NCBI GenBank assembly: GCA_963277665.1
Contig: OY728142.1
Location: 14,336,001 to 14,400,000 of the forward strand
From: Viscum album
Lineage: Eukaryota > Streptophyta > Magnoliopsida > Santalales > Viscaceae
Direction of reading: 5' to 3'
Length of the DNA: 64,000 nt
The position numbers were made by a program, and so were the translations under genes. Positions 11,863-25,137 of this stretch are shown here, in pieces. Numbering within the stretch: the first letter of the stretch is position 1; every line of letters begins with the position of its first letter. The notes beneath the pieces are model-generated. The model did no database searches, was not told the DNA's origin, and saw nothing but the letters and a program-made list of their open reading frames with translations.

Positions 11863-13085
11863 ACTATGTGTGGATTTATTCTTATTATCATAGGATATAT
11901 AGTGATTCTTAGATCTCAAATCCTAGGTATATCCATAATATAAATGGAAAAAATTTCCCTCCCTACATATGGGTCATCCCTATTCAGGGAATTTTCCATT
12001 TGAGAACTATGTGTGGTTTGATTCTTATTATCACGAGATATATAGTAACACATGAATCTAAAAAATTTGGTCCAGCCATAATATAAATGAAAAAAACATA
12101 TCCTCCCTATGTATGGGTCAGACATGTATAGTGAATTTTCTAATCAAGAACTATGTGTCTCTTCATTTCTATTATCATGGGATATTTTGTGACATGTGGA
12201 TTTCAAATAATGGGTCCAACCATGATATAAATGGAAAATTTTCCCCTCTCTATGTATGGGTCAGACCTATGTGTGTAATTTTATATTCAAGAACTATATA
12301 TGGATTTATTCCTATTATCATAGGATATGTAGTGGAACCCATATCTAAAATCATCAATTTAGTCACAAAATAAAGGGAAAATTTCCCCCTCCTTGCGTAT
12401 AGGTCAAAGTAGTATAGGGAATTTTTTATTTGAGAACTACGTGTGGATTGATTCCTATTATCATAGGATATATAGTCATGCTCAGATATCAAATCCTAAG
12501 TCCATAGAAAATATAATTGGAAAATGTCTCCTCTTGCATATGGGTTAGACCTACTCAGGGAATTTTCCATTTAAGGACTACATGTGGATTGATTCCTATT
12601 ATCAAATGATACGTAGTGACACCCATATCTCAAATCATGGTCCTAGCTACAATATATATAAAATTTTACCCCTGAATATAAGCCAGAACTATGTAGGGAA
12701 ATGTTATAAGAACTGTTTGTGGCTTGATTCCTATTACTATAGGATATGTATTGATGTCTAGATCCCAAATATTAGGCTCAGTCACAATATGATAAAAATA
12801 ACCTCCCCCACATATGAACTCAAAACAATGTAACGAATTTCCCATGCAAGAACTGCATTTTTCTTGATTCCTATTATCATAGGATAGGTAGTGATTCCCA
12901 GATCCCAAATATTGGGTCTATAGATGATATAAAAATAATAATTGATAAATAAATTCCCCCCTCCATGCATATGGGGTGGACCTGTGTAGAAATATTTCTC
13001 TAGAACTGTGTGTGGCTTGATTCATATTTCCATATGATACATAGTGATACTTGGATCCTCTATTTTAGTCCCAACCACAAATTTC
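11863..13085 (+). repeat. ~142-bp tandem repeat of the Tat spacer, 9 copies
   Basis: Units begin AACTATGTGTGG, continue through TTGATTCCTATTATC and AGGATATGTAGTGA, then a C-rich part. Starts are at 11,863, 12,005, 12,149, 12,292, 12,435, 12,576, 12,711, 12,851 and 13,004. The same unit recurs at 25,138-25,850, and a related form with GGATACGTAGGATGCC is at 46.5-47.1 kb. Short open frames on both strands here (for example 11,916-12,125, 12,250-12,492 and 12,666-12,908) come from the repeat and are not genes. Confidence 0.9.
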
Positions 13086-13822
13086 CATCACTCTTATTCA
13101 TGTCCCTCCATGATATTCAAATCAATGTAGTGACACTGTTTTGCATTAAATTATGAACACCCCCATATATTTCCTATGACGCACTCTCGCATAGTTCAAT
13201 ATATTTCATAGTTATCCCTTGTTTCTCATGTCGAGCATGAATCATGTGAACTTAGGGAACCTGGAATGTCACTCTGAACAATGTGATTGATATTCATTAT
13301 ATCTAAATATATGGAACCATGTCTTTCTCACATCATGTAAAACTACACAACAAGGGGTCTTCATGTAAAATAGATCATCCAACTGATGACCATGTATTCA
13401 AGAATTGAATGTTATATCCTTTAACCATGAAAATGTGTTAAATACATGTTTTAATAGCCTTTAGGGTGCTTTAACCCATCTTGAATCTTACATTATCCCT
13501 TATACAAATTCATACCTTCTATATTTAAGTTGATACTAACCAATTCCATGGGTTGATATCTTTTTTTTGGAACCCCATAAACATTGAGATATCATTCTCT
13601 TGGTTCACCTAGTAGAAAACTACTAATAGAGATTAGTTAATATAAAGGGACTTCACTAGGATTCACTGGTGAATAATGAAACTCCCTAGATCTAGCATTT
13701 ATTATATGTTTTGATCTTATAGGATATTCCCCCCTTAAATCTAGAATCTATTTTTATGACTACATGGAACATGGGATTCCACTTTTATTAATGGTCGACC
13801 TATACCCACCAAAACCCGTCTC
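13086..13822 (+). repeat. Tat spacer module, copy A (left part)
   Basis: Non-coding. It aligns by eye with 25,860-26,475, with 38,880-39,360 and in part with 46,660-46,760. Shared landmarks are TGTTTCTCATGTCGAGCATGA, TAGGATTCACTGGTGAATAA and the run ATGTTTTGATCTTATAGGAT. It is cut at 13,822 by the Copia-like insertion and continues at 24,439. Confidence 0.7.
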
Positions 13823-13827
13823 TCATT
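13823..13827. repeat. target site duplication TCATT, left copy
   Basis: TCATT directly precedes the 5' LTR start and is repeated exactly at 24,434-24,438 after the 3' LTR. It was found by aligning the two LTR ends to each other. Confidence 0.8.
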
Positions 13828-16800
13828 TTAATAGCCCACTTTGCATATGAGTTTTATTTTTTAAAATGATAATCATTTTTTTCAATAGTGATAAATGAAG
13901 TGGGAATTTTTCATTGATTTCAATATGATGAAGAAGTTACAATGTTAATGGAGCTCAGATGAAGTGCTCAAGTATTATAATATGAAGAATCATATAAATG
14001 GTTTGAAGACTTCAGGTTTCAAAGATGATTCCTAGAAAATTGTTATAGATTAATTTTATCACACTAGATGTTATGGTTGAATAATTTTTCTAGAATCTCT
14101 AATGATTGTTGAGATGATCTTCATGTAAAATACATGTATCAAAGGTGATACATTATCTACAACAAAGAATAAAGTGGTTTTGATATTGAATAATTTCTTT
14201 AGAATATATATTCCAAAAATAATAGAGTAAGATCTTTTGAAGAAGGTCATGAAATATTTCACTACCGCATGAGAACCATGAAAGATATAACTTGAAGAAC
14301 ATTTGGATTTTGATTTACATGAATAACTCTTTTAAATAAAATGAAAAATATTTTTTTGCATAGAGTTGAAGGAATAACATGACGAATGGTTAAGGAAAAC
14401 CATGTGACGTGTTGATTATTGCATGAAGGGTTACATGAAGAATAATAGTAGGTGCCACGCAATTTGAATTTGGATTCCATTATTTACTTATATATTTTCT
14501 AAGTATTTATATTGGATGAATGTGTTAAAAAAATGTGGACAACCACACTTATTATCTAAGATAACCTCAACCAAGGTGTATATGGGACCCAAGGGTCAAC
14601 CATGCCCATGGGAGGTCAGTTCGAGCCACAATGCATGGTGGTAGAGGAGTGGAGGGTTGTGTGTAAATCCCTCCTCAGTGGGCCCGTGTATAAGGATCAA
14701 AGTGCACATGCTCATAGGCATGCATGAGTTGGTATAGAATCCCATAGGAAGCCTATAGACAGTGTGTTTCATGGTCTGTGTGTGTGTGTTATGTTGTTTT
14801 ATATGGGTATTGACCACAGTTCTGGGTCAAACATTGAGATGTTATGCTTTATCTTATAAATCGTAAGGGGCATAGTGGAGTTTCTGATATGGGACATGCT
14901 TTGTTGTGAAACTGTTTATCCATTTAAAAATCATGCATATAGAACACAGTCATCTGATCAGATTAATCCGCGCTACCCAATCAACCTATGTCATTGTATT
15001 TAAAATAATATACACATTTCTTGAATACCATTATAGTCTTCCTCCTGCCAGTTCTCGAAGGTTCTACTGTCTCATCAGAGAAGATGGTCGAACCACCAAC
15101 ATTCGAACCTGAGGCATCCATGATCATTATGATGTTGAAATGATGAGATGAACACAATCAAAGGAATCATGAAACATTGATTTCATGATTTATATAAAGA
15201 TATTTTGGAATAAATGAAAATATAAATACAATAGGCCATTTGAGATTTAGGATTTTAGGAGAATGAGTTTCGGGCATTTATGAACTCATGCATGTGAGTA
15301 TATCACCACAAAGGAGAAGCTGAGATCATGAAAAAAAAATTCCATAATATTTAGCATCATTTTAATCAGTGTTTGAAGGATTAAAATTTGAGGTATTTGT
15401 ATATTCAAAACTATTTATTTACGTGAAATTATTTGCGGGATTTGAGTGTGTGACTAAACAAACCAAAGGCAATGATCATCTTCCTATAAATACCAATGGA
15501 ATGAGGATGAAAGGTGTGCTTATATTCACAATATTTATCAACATCTCTCATTTTTATTTAAAAAAATCTAAAAATTATTGTTTCATGAAAAAGGAATGGA
15601 GAACTAAAAGCCTTCAAGGATTCATCAAAAAGGGGAGTCATGTGAACCTTCCTGGTTTCATGAAGAAGATCATCACATATCATGTGTGAATAAGTTCCAT
15701 AGAAACATTACTAGTATTCACACCCTCAACGTGATTTGCAAAAGAGAATTATATTTTAAGTCATTGTTTGAGTTGCAAACTCCCACTATGCATCACTAAG
15801 AACTTGTTCTACAAGGTTTTTCAAGCTTTAGATAATAAAAAAAACGTGCACTAATTTTTTTATGCATTGGAGAATAAGTTATATATGATATAATAGTACT
15901 GCACACAAGATTATTTCACATAGTTACAGATGCATGAGAATAATAGAAGGAGTAGGTATCCATACTTAATGAATGATACAGGAGATAATTGTGCTTCTAT
16001 TTTCATGATAAAGAACCTCACACATGTTTAAGGAATAATAAGAACTCATATGTCTATTTGGGCTTTCATGGGACAATTTTTGCATGCATTCACATACAAT
16101 TCATAATCATAGTTTGATACCTGAATCTGGTTCTTGTGTGAAGTGGGTGAATAGGTAGTGAAAATAAGTGAATAGTATTCATGTGTACATATGTACATGC
16201 ACAAGTAGATGCTTAATCACTCATGTAAATTGAACTAAGGAAGTAAGTACAGATAGTATATATATACTTTCCAAAGGTTTGTATGCAACTTGAAGAAAAA
16301 AATGCAGACATGAAAACTTTACTCAAATAGAATACATAAAATGATAAAGATAAAAATATAGATGGTAAATGCACATGTACCATGCATATATTGAGTTAAT
16401 AATTCAATAAGAGAAGAATCTAATTTTTTGTAAGATTATTCTTACATGAAATAAAATTAAAGGTATGGTGAAATTCAGTTGAACAAATACCTTCTACACC
16501 AAGAAGAATATAGAAGATCCAATACAAAAAAAAGTGTTGATATTGTGTATCGAAGAAGAATAATTTAATTACAATGATGTTGTGTTGATATGATCCTAAT
16601 TTTTCTAGAAATCACAAAGGAGGTTTGTGATTCTAGTAAGGATAAGAAGAATTTTCAGTGTATTTGGTTTTTCATTGAAGAAGAAAGAGATCAACACACT
16701 ACTATACACTATTATATATTACTGTCAAATATCATAGGCTAAAGAATAAGTGATTGTAAAATATATATTTAGTTAACTATAATTTAATTAAGGGTGGATT

Positions 16801-17439
16801 TTATTCACTAATCAAAACTATATTAATATTATTATGACTAATAAATGAATAAGATAGTTTAGATATCAAGTTTTCTATTGGGAAGAATTAAGGAGTGTTT
16901 CTTACTTGCTATTGTGAAGGTAAAAAAGTGAATAATAAGTTAGTATAATATCAAATTACAACTATAACATCAATCATTTGTCTCAATAGGTGAAAAAATT
17001 TATGGGTTTTATAAATAACCTTATCAACAAGTGAAGAATATATTTAAAGGTAGTATAATTATCAACCCAAGTGATGTAAAACCTTCACTATCAATTTACT
17101 ATATTGAATTTCAAGTGAAAGGGTATTTCCTAATTATTGTAAACACATTTAAAGTATTTTCTTCTAATGGTTGTGTGATCAAAATAATTTCTATACCATG
17201 CCAAGGTCTACATACACTAATTGAGTAGTTAACCTTGTAAAAATATCATGTTCTATATTTTATTTATTTCATATAGTTACATGTTATAGGGAAAATATAA
17301 TAAGAGAATCGAGATCCTAATAGGTTAAATAGGTAAAAGTATAAAAAGTTGTATTTGGTTTAAAAAAAATCTCCAACACTAATTCACTCCACTCCCCCCC
17401 CCCCCCTCTTGTTATTCATATCCCAAACTAGTATTTTCA
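13828..17439 (+). repeat. 5' LTR of Copia-like element
   Basis: The left end TTAATAGCCC aligns base for base with the 3' LTR start TGAAGAACCC; the initial TG has decayed to TT. The right end is ...TATTTTCA, just before the primer site. A GC-richer block at ~14,580-14,830 (GGGACCCAAGGGTC, AGAGGAGTGGAGGG) is well kept in the partner LTR at 21,540-21,800 and may be the promoter-leader region. Open frames inside it (14,596-14,817, 15,369-15,689 and others) are not matched by intact frames in the other LTR. Confidence 0.85.
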
Positions 17440-17441
17440 AG

Positions 17442-17455
17442 TGGAATTAGAGCCA
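17442..17455 (+). promoter_or_regulatory. primer binding site, initiator tRNA-Met type
   Basis: TGGAATTAGAGCCA starts 3 nt after the LTR end and differs at two positions from the usual plant site TGGTATCAGAGCCA. It would anneal the tRNA that primes minus-strand synthesis. Confidence 0.8.
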
Positions 17456-18359
17456 AGGTTCACCTCTATTGGATTCTCTATAGTGAAGTTATTCTCTTTT
17501 GAAGATTTAAGTTTCTTTCTTCAGTCGAAAATGAAGTGTGGTTTTGGTGAAGATCTAGTTATCTATTGGTGAAACTCTGTTTCTACCAAAACTATGATGA
17601 ACAGTAAAAATAATGGAAATATAAATTTGAAAAGGAAGTCACTCTCTTCTAAAGAAGAGGAATTTTTCCCATGACTAGAAAACAATGAATACATATCAAA
17701 CTTGTAAATTAATGAATAGTTGGATCAATTTTCCACCAATAATATGGATAACATTACTAACTCTAGTGATCCTAAGGTATGTGTTAGTACATTTAAGAAC
17801 TATACTCATGATAATTATTCTAGCACAAGTGGTGATGATGATCAATATATAACTTTTCAATAATTATTAGTTAATATATTAACATTTAATCTACATGGTA
17901 TTCTCAAATAAATATCCTCCCTTGTTTTTTGGTGTCTTTCGATGTATTCAATAAGAGATCACACAACTATAAGGGGAAGTTGATGTTTTGGAGAAGGGAT
18001 TGCAAGAAAAAATTATAGAATGTTTGAAGCTCTCCAGAAGGGTTGGAACCTTTGAATAAGGAAAGAGGAAGCTTGAGATAATTTCCTAAAAATTCCTTTA
18101 AAAAGTTGAAGAGAAATAGGGAGTAAAAAGTCTCTATAAGAAAAGATCTATGCACTTTAATAGAAATTGAAAAAAAAGAATTTATTTCAAGGTTTTATAA
18201 TTGGAATAAATATCCAAGAAGATCAAGGAACTTGACTCTTTGATTTTGAAAAAATTTAATCTTCATGAATATGAAGTTGATAGAATGAATCAAGATTTTG
18301 AATAGATGATGATTATGATTTAAAATAATAAATTCATACTAAATATAAAATTTCTACAT

Positions 18360-19276
18360 TTGGAATATCAATTAAAAAATCATGGGAAGACATATATTGA
18401 GAATTCAAAAAAGAAGAAAACAGTTTCTACTGGTACTCAATTCTCACTAGAGTATTCTAAGGTTAAAGTACCTCCAACATGTGATATGAAGATCATGACT
18501 TTATTCAATGATCTATTAGAATCAACTATGAGTAAATTTTTACCATCTATATCATCATGTAAAAATGTTTATAAATCTATTTTCATGAATAATACATGTT
18601 GGAAAACAAATTCTTAACAATTATGGATGAAAAAATGTGATAATAAACCTACCACCATGTCTAGGGTGGATAGGAAAAAGAATGTGAAAGTTGGTTCCCC
18701 ATGTAGAGAACAAAAAATCGTGAATAAGACACAAAAATCTGATACAAAATATATCATGAAATCAAGATTTGTGGGCCAATTTAGTGATGTAATATATTTT
18801 CCCATTGTTCATTCAATTTTTGGTACAATCCTCAAAATGAAAGACCACAAAGGAAGACCATGTCAAGGGGTAGAAATCCAGAGATGAATAAGAAACATCC
18901 ATAAGTCCATAAGAATATTTATACTAAAAAAATTGGAATGCTTGATAACATCTTTGATATATGAAATGGTAGTGGTCACAAGTCTGTTACATGATCATCT
19001 CAACATTTATTTCAAGTAGATAAGAAAATAAGATCACAGAATCTATCTAATGATTAATAAGATAATTTGGGAAGAAATCGTAATAATGTTGTGAACAAAA
19101 ATTATCCAAATAAGATTCCAAGAAGTAAATATGAGAAGAACTTGGATTCCAAATCCAAGAAGTTAAATAAAATTAAATCATCCAAAATAACTACTAAGTT
19201 TGATGGAAATCAAAAGAATCCATGTAGAAGATCCAAATATGTTGCCATAGTTTTAAATGATCTATTAGTTATCTAA
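18360..19276 (+). pseudogene. hypothetical basic protein remnant, possible Copia gag
   Basis: Two open frames (18,360-18,617, 85 codons; 18,627-18,887, 86 codons) and a third (19,067-19,276, 69 codons) lie in sequence on the + strand and are rich in Lys, Asn and Ser. They are separated by stops and frameshifts. Position between primer site and 3' LTR suggests gag or an envelope-like region, but no motif confirms it. I do not recognise the protein. The reverse-strand frame at 18,614-18,805 is a shadow. Confidence 0.35.
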
Positions 19277-20767
19277 CCAAAATATTTGGAATGAATGAGA
19301 AAAATAGAAGATGAACATTACAAGTATAGTGAAAATGGAAAAGAAAATATTCCACATAAATATAGTGATGCTCTATGTGTGAAGTGAAACATGGTTAGAT
19401 ATACTGTTAGAAATTTATTTTCAATTATACATGGATAAGAAGAATTATTTAAGATTACATCAGGAGATAAAATTTCTTTACAAAATCTTCAATAAATAAA
19501 TATCTCACACTAATACATTAAATAATTGATAAGATCCACACTACCTTGATCAAAATTGAAGATCAGATGTGCTGGTGTAAATAGTAAAGGAAATAGAGCA
19601 ATGTGGTTGAGAAAATAATCTCAACCTTTCTGTTTACAATGATGAATCAAGAAGGATCCACCTTATTCCCATAAACCTTTTTGTATTTTATTTTGTACTT
19701 ATAATATAGTGAATTTAATGTGAAGAAATTTCTCAGGGGGAGAACCTGAGAAGCAATGAGTGTTGTCAATTCTTGATATAAAAGCTGAAGAATTCACTAT
19801 CCCTGAATGATTCTTAAATTGTTATTAAAATGCTAATATGATGGAGGATCATCTTTAATAAAGTTAAATAATTTAATGTCTTATATTGGATATCTATTAT
19901 AAAGAATATTCTATATTGGATTGATCTTATTTTTTATATCCTAAGGAATAAGTGTTCAAGAAGATCATCCTTGGTGAAGTTGTGAAAGTTTTCCAATCTG
20001 GATAGTCACAAGTGGAGGATCCATTGTGGTGTATTCTCCATACTATAATTTCATGCAACACGTTCTTGATGAGATATAATATTATGAATATTATGATAAT
20101 TGTTTCCCTTGAGGGGGAGACAAATAAAGAAGCTACCTGAATCATTATTTCAATTGGTACCAAATCTTATTATTCTGGAAATTACTTGATGATCATGTCA
20201 TTGGAAAAGTTATGATTCTCTTAATATCTCATCCTTGTTTGCTCAAAATAAAGATCACTTTACAAAGGGGTAATTGAATTAATAAGTGATATAATAATAA
20301 TGTAATTTCCCTAAGGTTACTTATCCTATCTATTTCACTTGAATTTTTTTGATCTATTTTTTGAAGTGAGTGAGAGAGTTTTATATTGATTTCTATTACA
20401 GAGATTCATCTCACATTTAGTGGCTTCATTCTAGAATAAAATTGAATAAACCTTGAATACAAGTATATGAGTTCACATATCATGAGTTATCATGATCATT
20501 TTGTAAGGGATATCTTTTTTTCTAAATCAAATCTTCTTTTTCCTACATTGAGCATATCTCAAGTAGACTTAGAGTGAAATGATGGATGGAACATTACTTA
20601 AGTATGGATAGATACCCATTTCCCATTAACTTTGTATTTCTTTTAAATATTGGGGGTAGAGAGTGAAATGAAAATATGTAAAATTAAAGGGGATAGAGAA
20701 TATAATGGTACCCATATTGGCACATTCATTTGGGGAAGAACTTTGAAGGTATTTCCAAAAAATACAA

Positions 20768-20776
20768 AGATGGGAT
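20768..20776 (+). promoter_or_regulatory. polypurine tract of Copia-like element
   Basis: The sequence AAGATGGGAT directly precedes the LTR start TGAAGAACCC. It corresponds in place to the GGGGAGAT tract of SIRE-like elements, though it is weaker than usual. Confidence 0.6.
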
Positions 20777-23700
20777 TGAAGAACCCAGTTTGTGTGTGAG
20801 TTTTATTTGCTTTCATTAATTGTCATTGGTTTTCATTGATGATCAATTAAATAGTAATATTTCATTGATGTCAATATAATAAAGAAGTTCCAAAGTTAAT
20901 ATATCTTGTATGAAATTCTCAAGTCTTATAATACGAGGAAACATATAAATGGTTTGAAGACTTTGATTTTAAATGGTGATGCCTGGAGAATGGTTATGGA
21001 TTCCTTTGATGAGATTGGATGTCATGGTTGAATAATTCTCCTAATAACTCTGGAAATTGGTGAGATAATATTTATGTCAAATACAAGTATCAAAGGTTAT
21101 ACATTTTCTATAATAAAGAAGAAATCAGTTTTGATATTGAACAAGTTATTTTGAATTTATATTCTAAAAATAATAGAGGAATGTCATTTAAAGAAGGTCA
21201 TGCAATATTTCACTATTTCATGAGAACCATTAAAGAGCTAACTTAAAGAGAATCCATAATTTGATTTACATGAAGAAGTGTTTTAAAGAAAAGGATAAAT
21301 GAAAAATATGTTGTTGTATGAAGGGGTTGAAGGAATATCGTGAGGAATGGTTAATGAAAACCATGAAATATGTTTATTATTGCATGAAGGATTACATGAA
21401 TAAGAAGAGAAGCTTCCATGAAATTTTAATTTGGATTCCATTATTTACATAGGTTTTTTATAAGTATTTATATTAAATTATTGTCTTAAAAAATATTACC
21501 AACCATACTCAGTATCCAATCCAACCTCAATCAAGGATTATGTGGGACCCAAGGGTCCACCACACCCATGGGAGGTCATCTCAAGCCACTATTCATAGTG
21601 GCAGAGGAGTGGAGGGTCATGTGTAAAATCCCTCCTTGGTGGGACCATGTAAAAGGACTTAAATTCACATTCTCATAGGTGTGACCATGTAAAATTCCCA
21701 TAGTTTGCGTGCCCATTAGTGTGTATGGGTTGGTCCAGAATCTTGTAAGAAGCTTGTGGACCATATGTTTCATGGCCTATGTTGGAATGTTGTGTTGTAT
21801 TATCTAGGCGTCATCCCCGGTTCTAGAATGAACATTGAGCTTTTATGATTTATATTATAAATTGGAGGGGAATTTAGTGGATCTTTTGATATGGGACACC
21901 CTATTGGGTGATATTGTTCTTCCATTTAAAAATCATACAGATAGAATACAGTTGTTCGATTTGATTAATATGCACCATCCAATCAACCCATGCCTTTATA
22001 TTAAAAAAAATCCATGCATTTTTTTGAATACCGCCATCATCTTCCTCATCCCAGTTCTCAATGGTACTACTATCTCTTCGAAAGAGATGGTCGAACTACC
22101 ATCAGTCAAACCTGAGGCTTCCATGATCATTCTGATGTCAAAATGATGAGATGAAAATAATTGAAGGAATTATGAAACTCTTTTTTTATGATTTATATGA
22201 AGATATTTTGGATGAACTAAAAAAAGTATTTGTAGGAGTCCATTTGATAATTGAGGGTTTGGAAAAATTATTTTCATGCATTTATGAATTCATGAACATG
22301 ATTATATCACCTCAAAGTAGAAACCGATATCATGAATGAGAAACACAATAATATTCAGCATCATTTTAACCTATGTTTGAATAATTCAAAGGTGAGAAAT
22401 TCATCTAATCAAAAATAGTTATCTACATTGAATTATTTATGGGATTTTAGTTGGTGATTAAATGAACTAAATTCATTGATCATATTCCTATAAATATCAA
22501 TGGACCGAGGATCAAAGTTTTGCTTCCATTCATGATATCTATAGAGATCTCTCATTTTTATTTAAAAAATAGAGTGTCTTTGCATTCTTGTTTCATGTAG
22601 AAGGTAATGAGAGTATTAGGCCTTCAAGGCTTCATGAAGAAGGGGTTCCCACAATCCTTCTTGGTTTCTCAAAGGTGATCCACCACATCCTATGTGAATA
22701 ATTTCTATAGACACATGACTGGTGTTCAGACCCTCATAGTTCTTCAATAAGAATATTGATACCACAATCTAGTGTTTGAGTTGTGGAATACCACTATGCT
22801 TTATTAAGAACCTATTCTATGAAGTTTTTAAAGTTTTCATGAATAATAAGTAACATGCACCATTCTAGTTATGCATAGGATAACAACTAATATATGTTAT
22901 AACAGTACTACACATAAGATTTTTTCACACAGTAACACATGTGAAATAATAACAGAAGGAGGAGTTTTCCAACTTTCATGAAGAATACAAGAGATAATTG
23001 TTCTCTTGTTTTCATGATAAAGAACCTCATGATTGTGCAAGGAATAATAAGAACTAATATTCATATTTGGGTTTCATGGGATAGTTTTTGCATTCATACA
23101 CATATGATTCATAAACATAGTTTGATACTTGAACTTGGTTCTTATTTGAAGAGAGTAAATATGTGGTGAAGGAAGTGAATAATGTTCATGTGTACATACG
23201 CAGATAAATTCTTAAGAAATCGTGAAAAGTGAACCAAGTTAGTAATTTTAGATAGTATATATATACATTCTGAAGGTGTGTATTAAACTTGAAGAAAAAA
23301 TCATGCATACATAAAACCTTAACTCAAACAGAATACATAAAATTATAAAGATAAAAATGGATATGGGAAATTCACATGCACCATGAATGTATTGAGTTAA
23401 GAATTTAGGAATAGAAGAATATGAGTTTTTTTAAGATTATTCTTTCATGAAATAGCATTGAAGGTACAGTGAAATTCAATTGAAAAAATATCTTTAGCAC
23501 CAAGAAGAATAGAGAGGAACCAATACAAAAAAAGGTGTTGATATTATGTATCAAAGAAGAATTTAATTGTTATGATGTTGTGTTGAGATGATATTGATTG
23601 TTATAATAATCAAAAAAGGAGGTTTGTGATTCTATAAATGAGAAGAAGATGTTTCATTGTAGTTGGGTTTTCACTGAATAAGAAAGAGATGAATACAATG

Positions 23701-24433
23701 TTATACACTATTATATATTAATTTCAAAGAACAAAAGTTCAAGAAGAAGTGACTCCTGAATCTATATTCAGTTGATCATCATTTAAGTTAGGGATAATGT
23801 TTTTCATCAGTCCACACTATATTCATATAATTGTGACTGACAGAAGAAAAACATAGTATAACTATCAATTTTTCTACTAAGAAGAAGTAAGGAGTGCTTC
23901 TTACCTGATGTTGTGTAAGTAAAAAAGTGAAGAATAAGTGAATGAAATACAAAAGAAATACTATAACATCCAAAAGTAGTCTCAAAATGTAGAATAATTT
24001 TTTTGTGTTACAAGTATTCTTATCAAAAAAGATAATAGTTTTTTATATGTAGTATAAATATCCATCTAAGTGTTGTAAAACCTGAACTATCAATTGACTA
24101 TAGTGCATTGTAAGTAAAAGGGTATTTCCAACTTGTTGTAACCACATTCAAAGGATTATTTTATAATAGTTGTGTGGTCATAATCATTTAAAACCCATTA
24201 TAAGGACTAGATACTCTTATTTAGTATTGAACCTTGTAAAAGTATCATGTTCTATCTTTTACTAATTTCATATACTTTCATGAGATAGGGAAAATAGAAT
24301 AAGATAATTGAGATCCTAATAGTTCAAATAGGTAAAGTGATAAAAAAGTTGTATTTGGTTTAAAAAAATTCCCCAAAACTGATTCACCCCCACCCCCTCT
24401 AAGTTTTAGGAATATCTCAAATGGGTCCTTTCA
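20777..24433 (+). repeat. 3' LTR of Copia-like element
   Basis: It aligns over its length with 13,828-17,439, from GTGTGTGAGTTTTATTTG near the start to AATATCTCAAATGGGTCCTTTCA at the end, and carries the same C-rich tail (24,385-24,402). Together the two LTR ends define the TCATT duplication. Short open frames inside (21,835-22,146, 22,151-22,339, 22,978-23,169) are not kept in the partner LTR. Confidence 0.85.
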
Positions 24434-24438
24434 TCATT
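24434..24438. repeat. target site duplication TCATT, right copy
   Basis: This is an exact copy of 13,823-13,827. After it, Tat spacer sequence resumes with ATTGGGTTATGATTTACA, matching the uninterrupted copies at 37,195 and 39,250. Confidence 0.8.
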
Positions 24439-25137
24439 AACTCAAATATTATTGGGTTATGATTTACACATATCATAGACCAACTATTCAAGATAATTTA
24501 GAAATCCTTTATGTTACTCATTTTTGTTTCATATACATTGTCAAAGAAGTATTATGACATCACATTCTTGTATCCTTTCATTTCATAGTATGAATCCCCT
24601 ATTAATACCTAACCTCCTTGAGATTAAAAGTCTATTTAAACACCCCCCCCCACCTCACGATACAAACTTCATTCCCCCTTTTTCATTTTTGGATCGCCAG
24701 ATACCTTGAGTGTATATTCTCTTGGTACTCCACTGCATATTGGTAATAGGGAATGACTTATCAAAAAGAAACCCCCTTAGGATTCACTATGAAATAAAAC
24801 AATTCTTAAGAACTTCTACCTAGAGGATGTTTTAATTTCTGAATGGACCCCACTTGGATTCACTAGAAGATAAAAAAATGTCTAAGAACTTATGCCTAGG
24901 GTATATTTTTCTCCCATAAAAGAGGTCCCCCTTGATCCCATAAGCTATTTATCTAATGGTGTGGTATTGGTCCCACAATTCATCAAATGATCATCCTTTC
25001 TATTGGAATTTAAATACATGGTTTATTTTAGCCATTCTACCACATCCAAGAGGGATCCAAAATGACTTAGTGGTGTATGCCTTCATATCTAAGTCCTAGC
25101 AGTAGGAATTTAAACTGAACATCACCATTATAGTAAT
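24439..25137 (+). repeat. Tat spacer module, copy A (right part)
   Basis: Non-coding continuation of the module cut at 13,822. It contains a C9 tract near 24,643 and two short sub-repeats of the GGATTCACT...CTTA...CCTAG...GGATGTTTT block (~24,775-24,840 and 24,845-24,905). The open frame at 24,524-24,709 is not supported. Confidence 0.6.

Larger units (their letters stand above)
17440..20776 (+). other. internal region of Copia-like element, no pol
   Basis: Of 3.3 kb, only the stretch 17.9-19.4 kb looks formerly coding: a lysine- and glutamate-rich sequence with a coiled-coil flavour (for example LEKGLQEKIIECLKLSR near 17,985). After that come two purine tracts, CAGGGGGAGAA (~19,735) and TTGAGGGGGAGACA (~20,108), as seen downstream of pol in SIRE-like Copia elements. 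I see no zinc knuckle and no polymerase motif. Confidence 0.55.
13828..24433 (+). mobile_element. Copia-like LTR retrotransposon with 3.6-kb LTRs and no recognisable pol
   Basis: Two direct repeats of about 3.6 kb flank 3.3 kb of internal DNA, with a 5-bp duplication outside. Both LTRs end with a C-rich tail of the kind seen in Copia elements of the SIRE/Maximus group (ATTCACCCCCACCCCC), and a methionine-tRNA type primer site follows the first. I recognise no reverse transcriptase, RNase H or integrase, so it looks non-autonomous. LTR similarity is roughly three quarters where compared by eye, so the insertion is old. Confidence 0.8.

Noticed and set aside
15369..15689. 106-codon open frame within the Copia-like 5' LTR
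   Set aside because: The matching part of the 3' LTR (~22,380-22,680) is interrupted, and LTR sequence is not expected to code here.
21835..22146. 103-codon open frame in the Copia-like 3' LTR
   Set aside because: The 5' LTR equivalent (~14,830-15,130) does not keep the frame.
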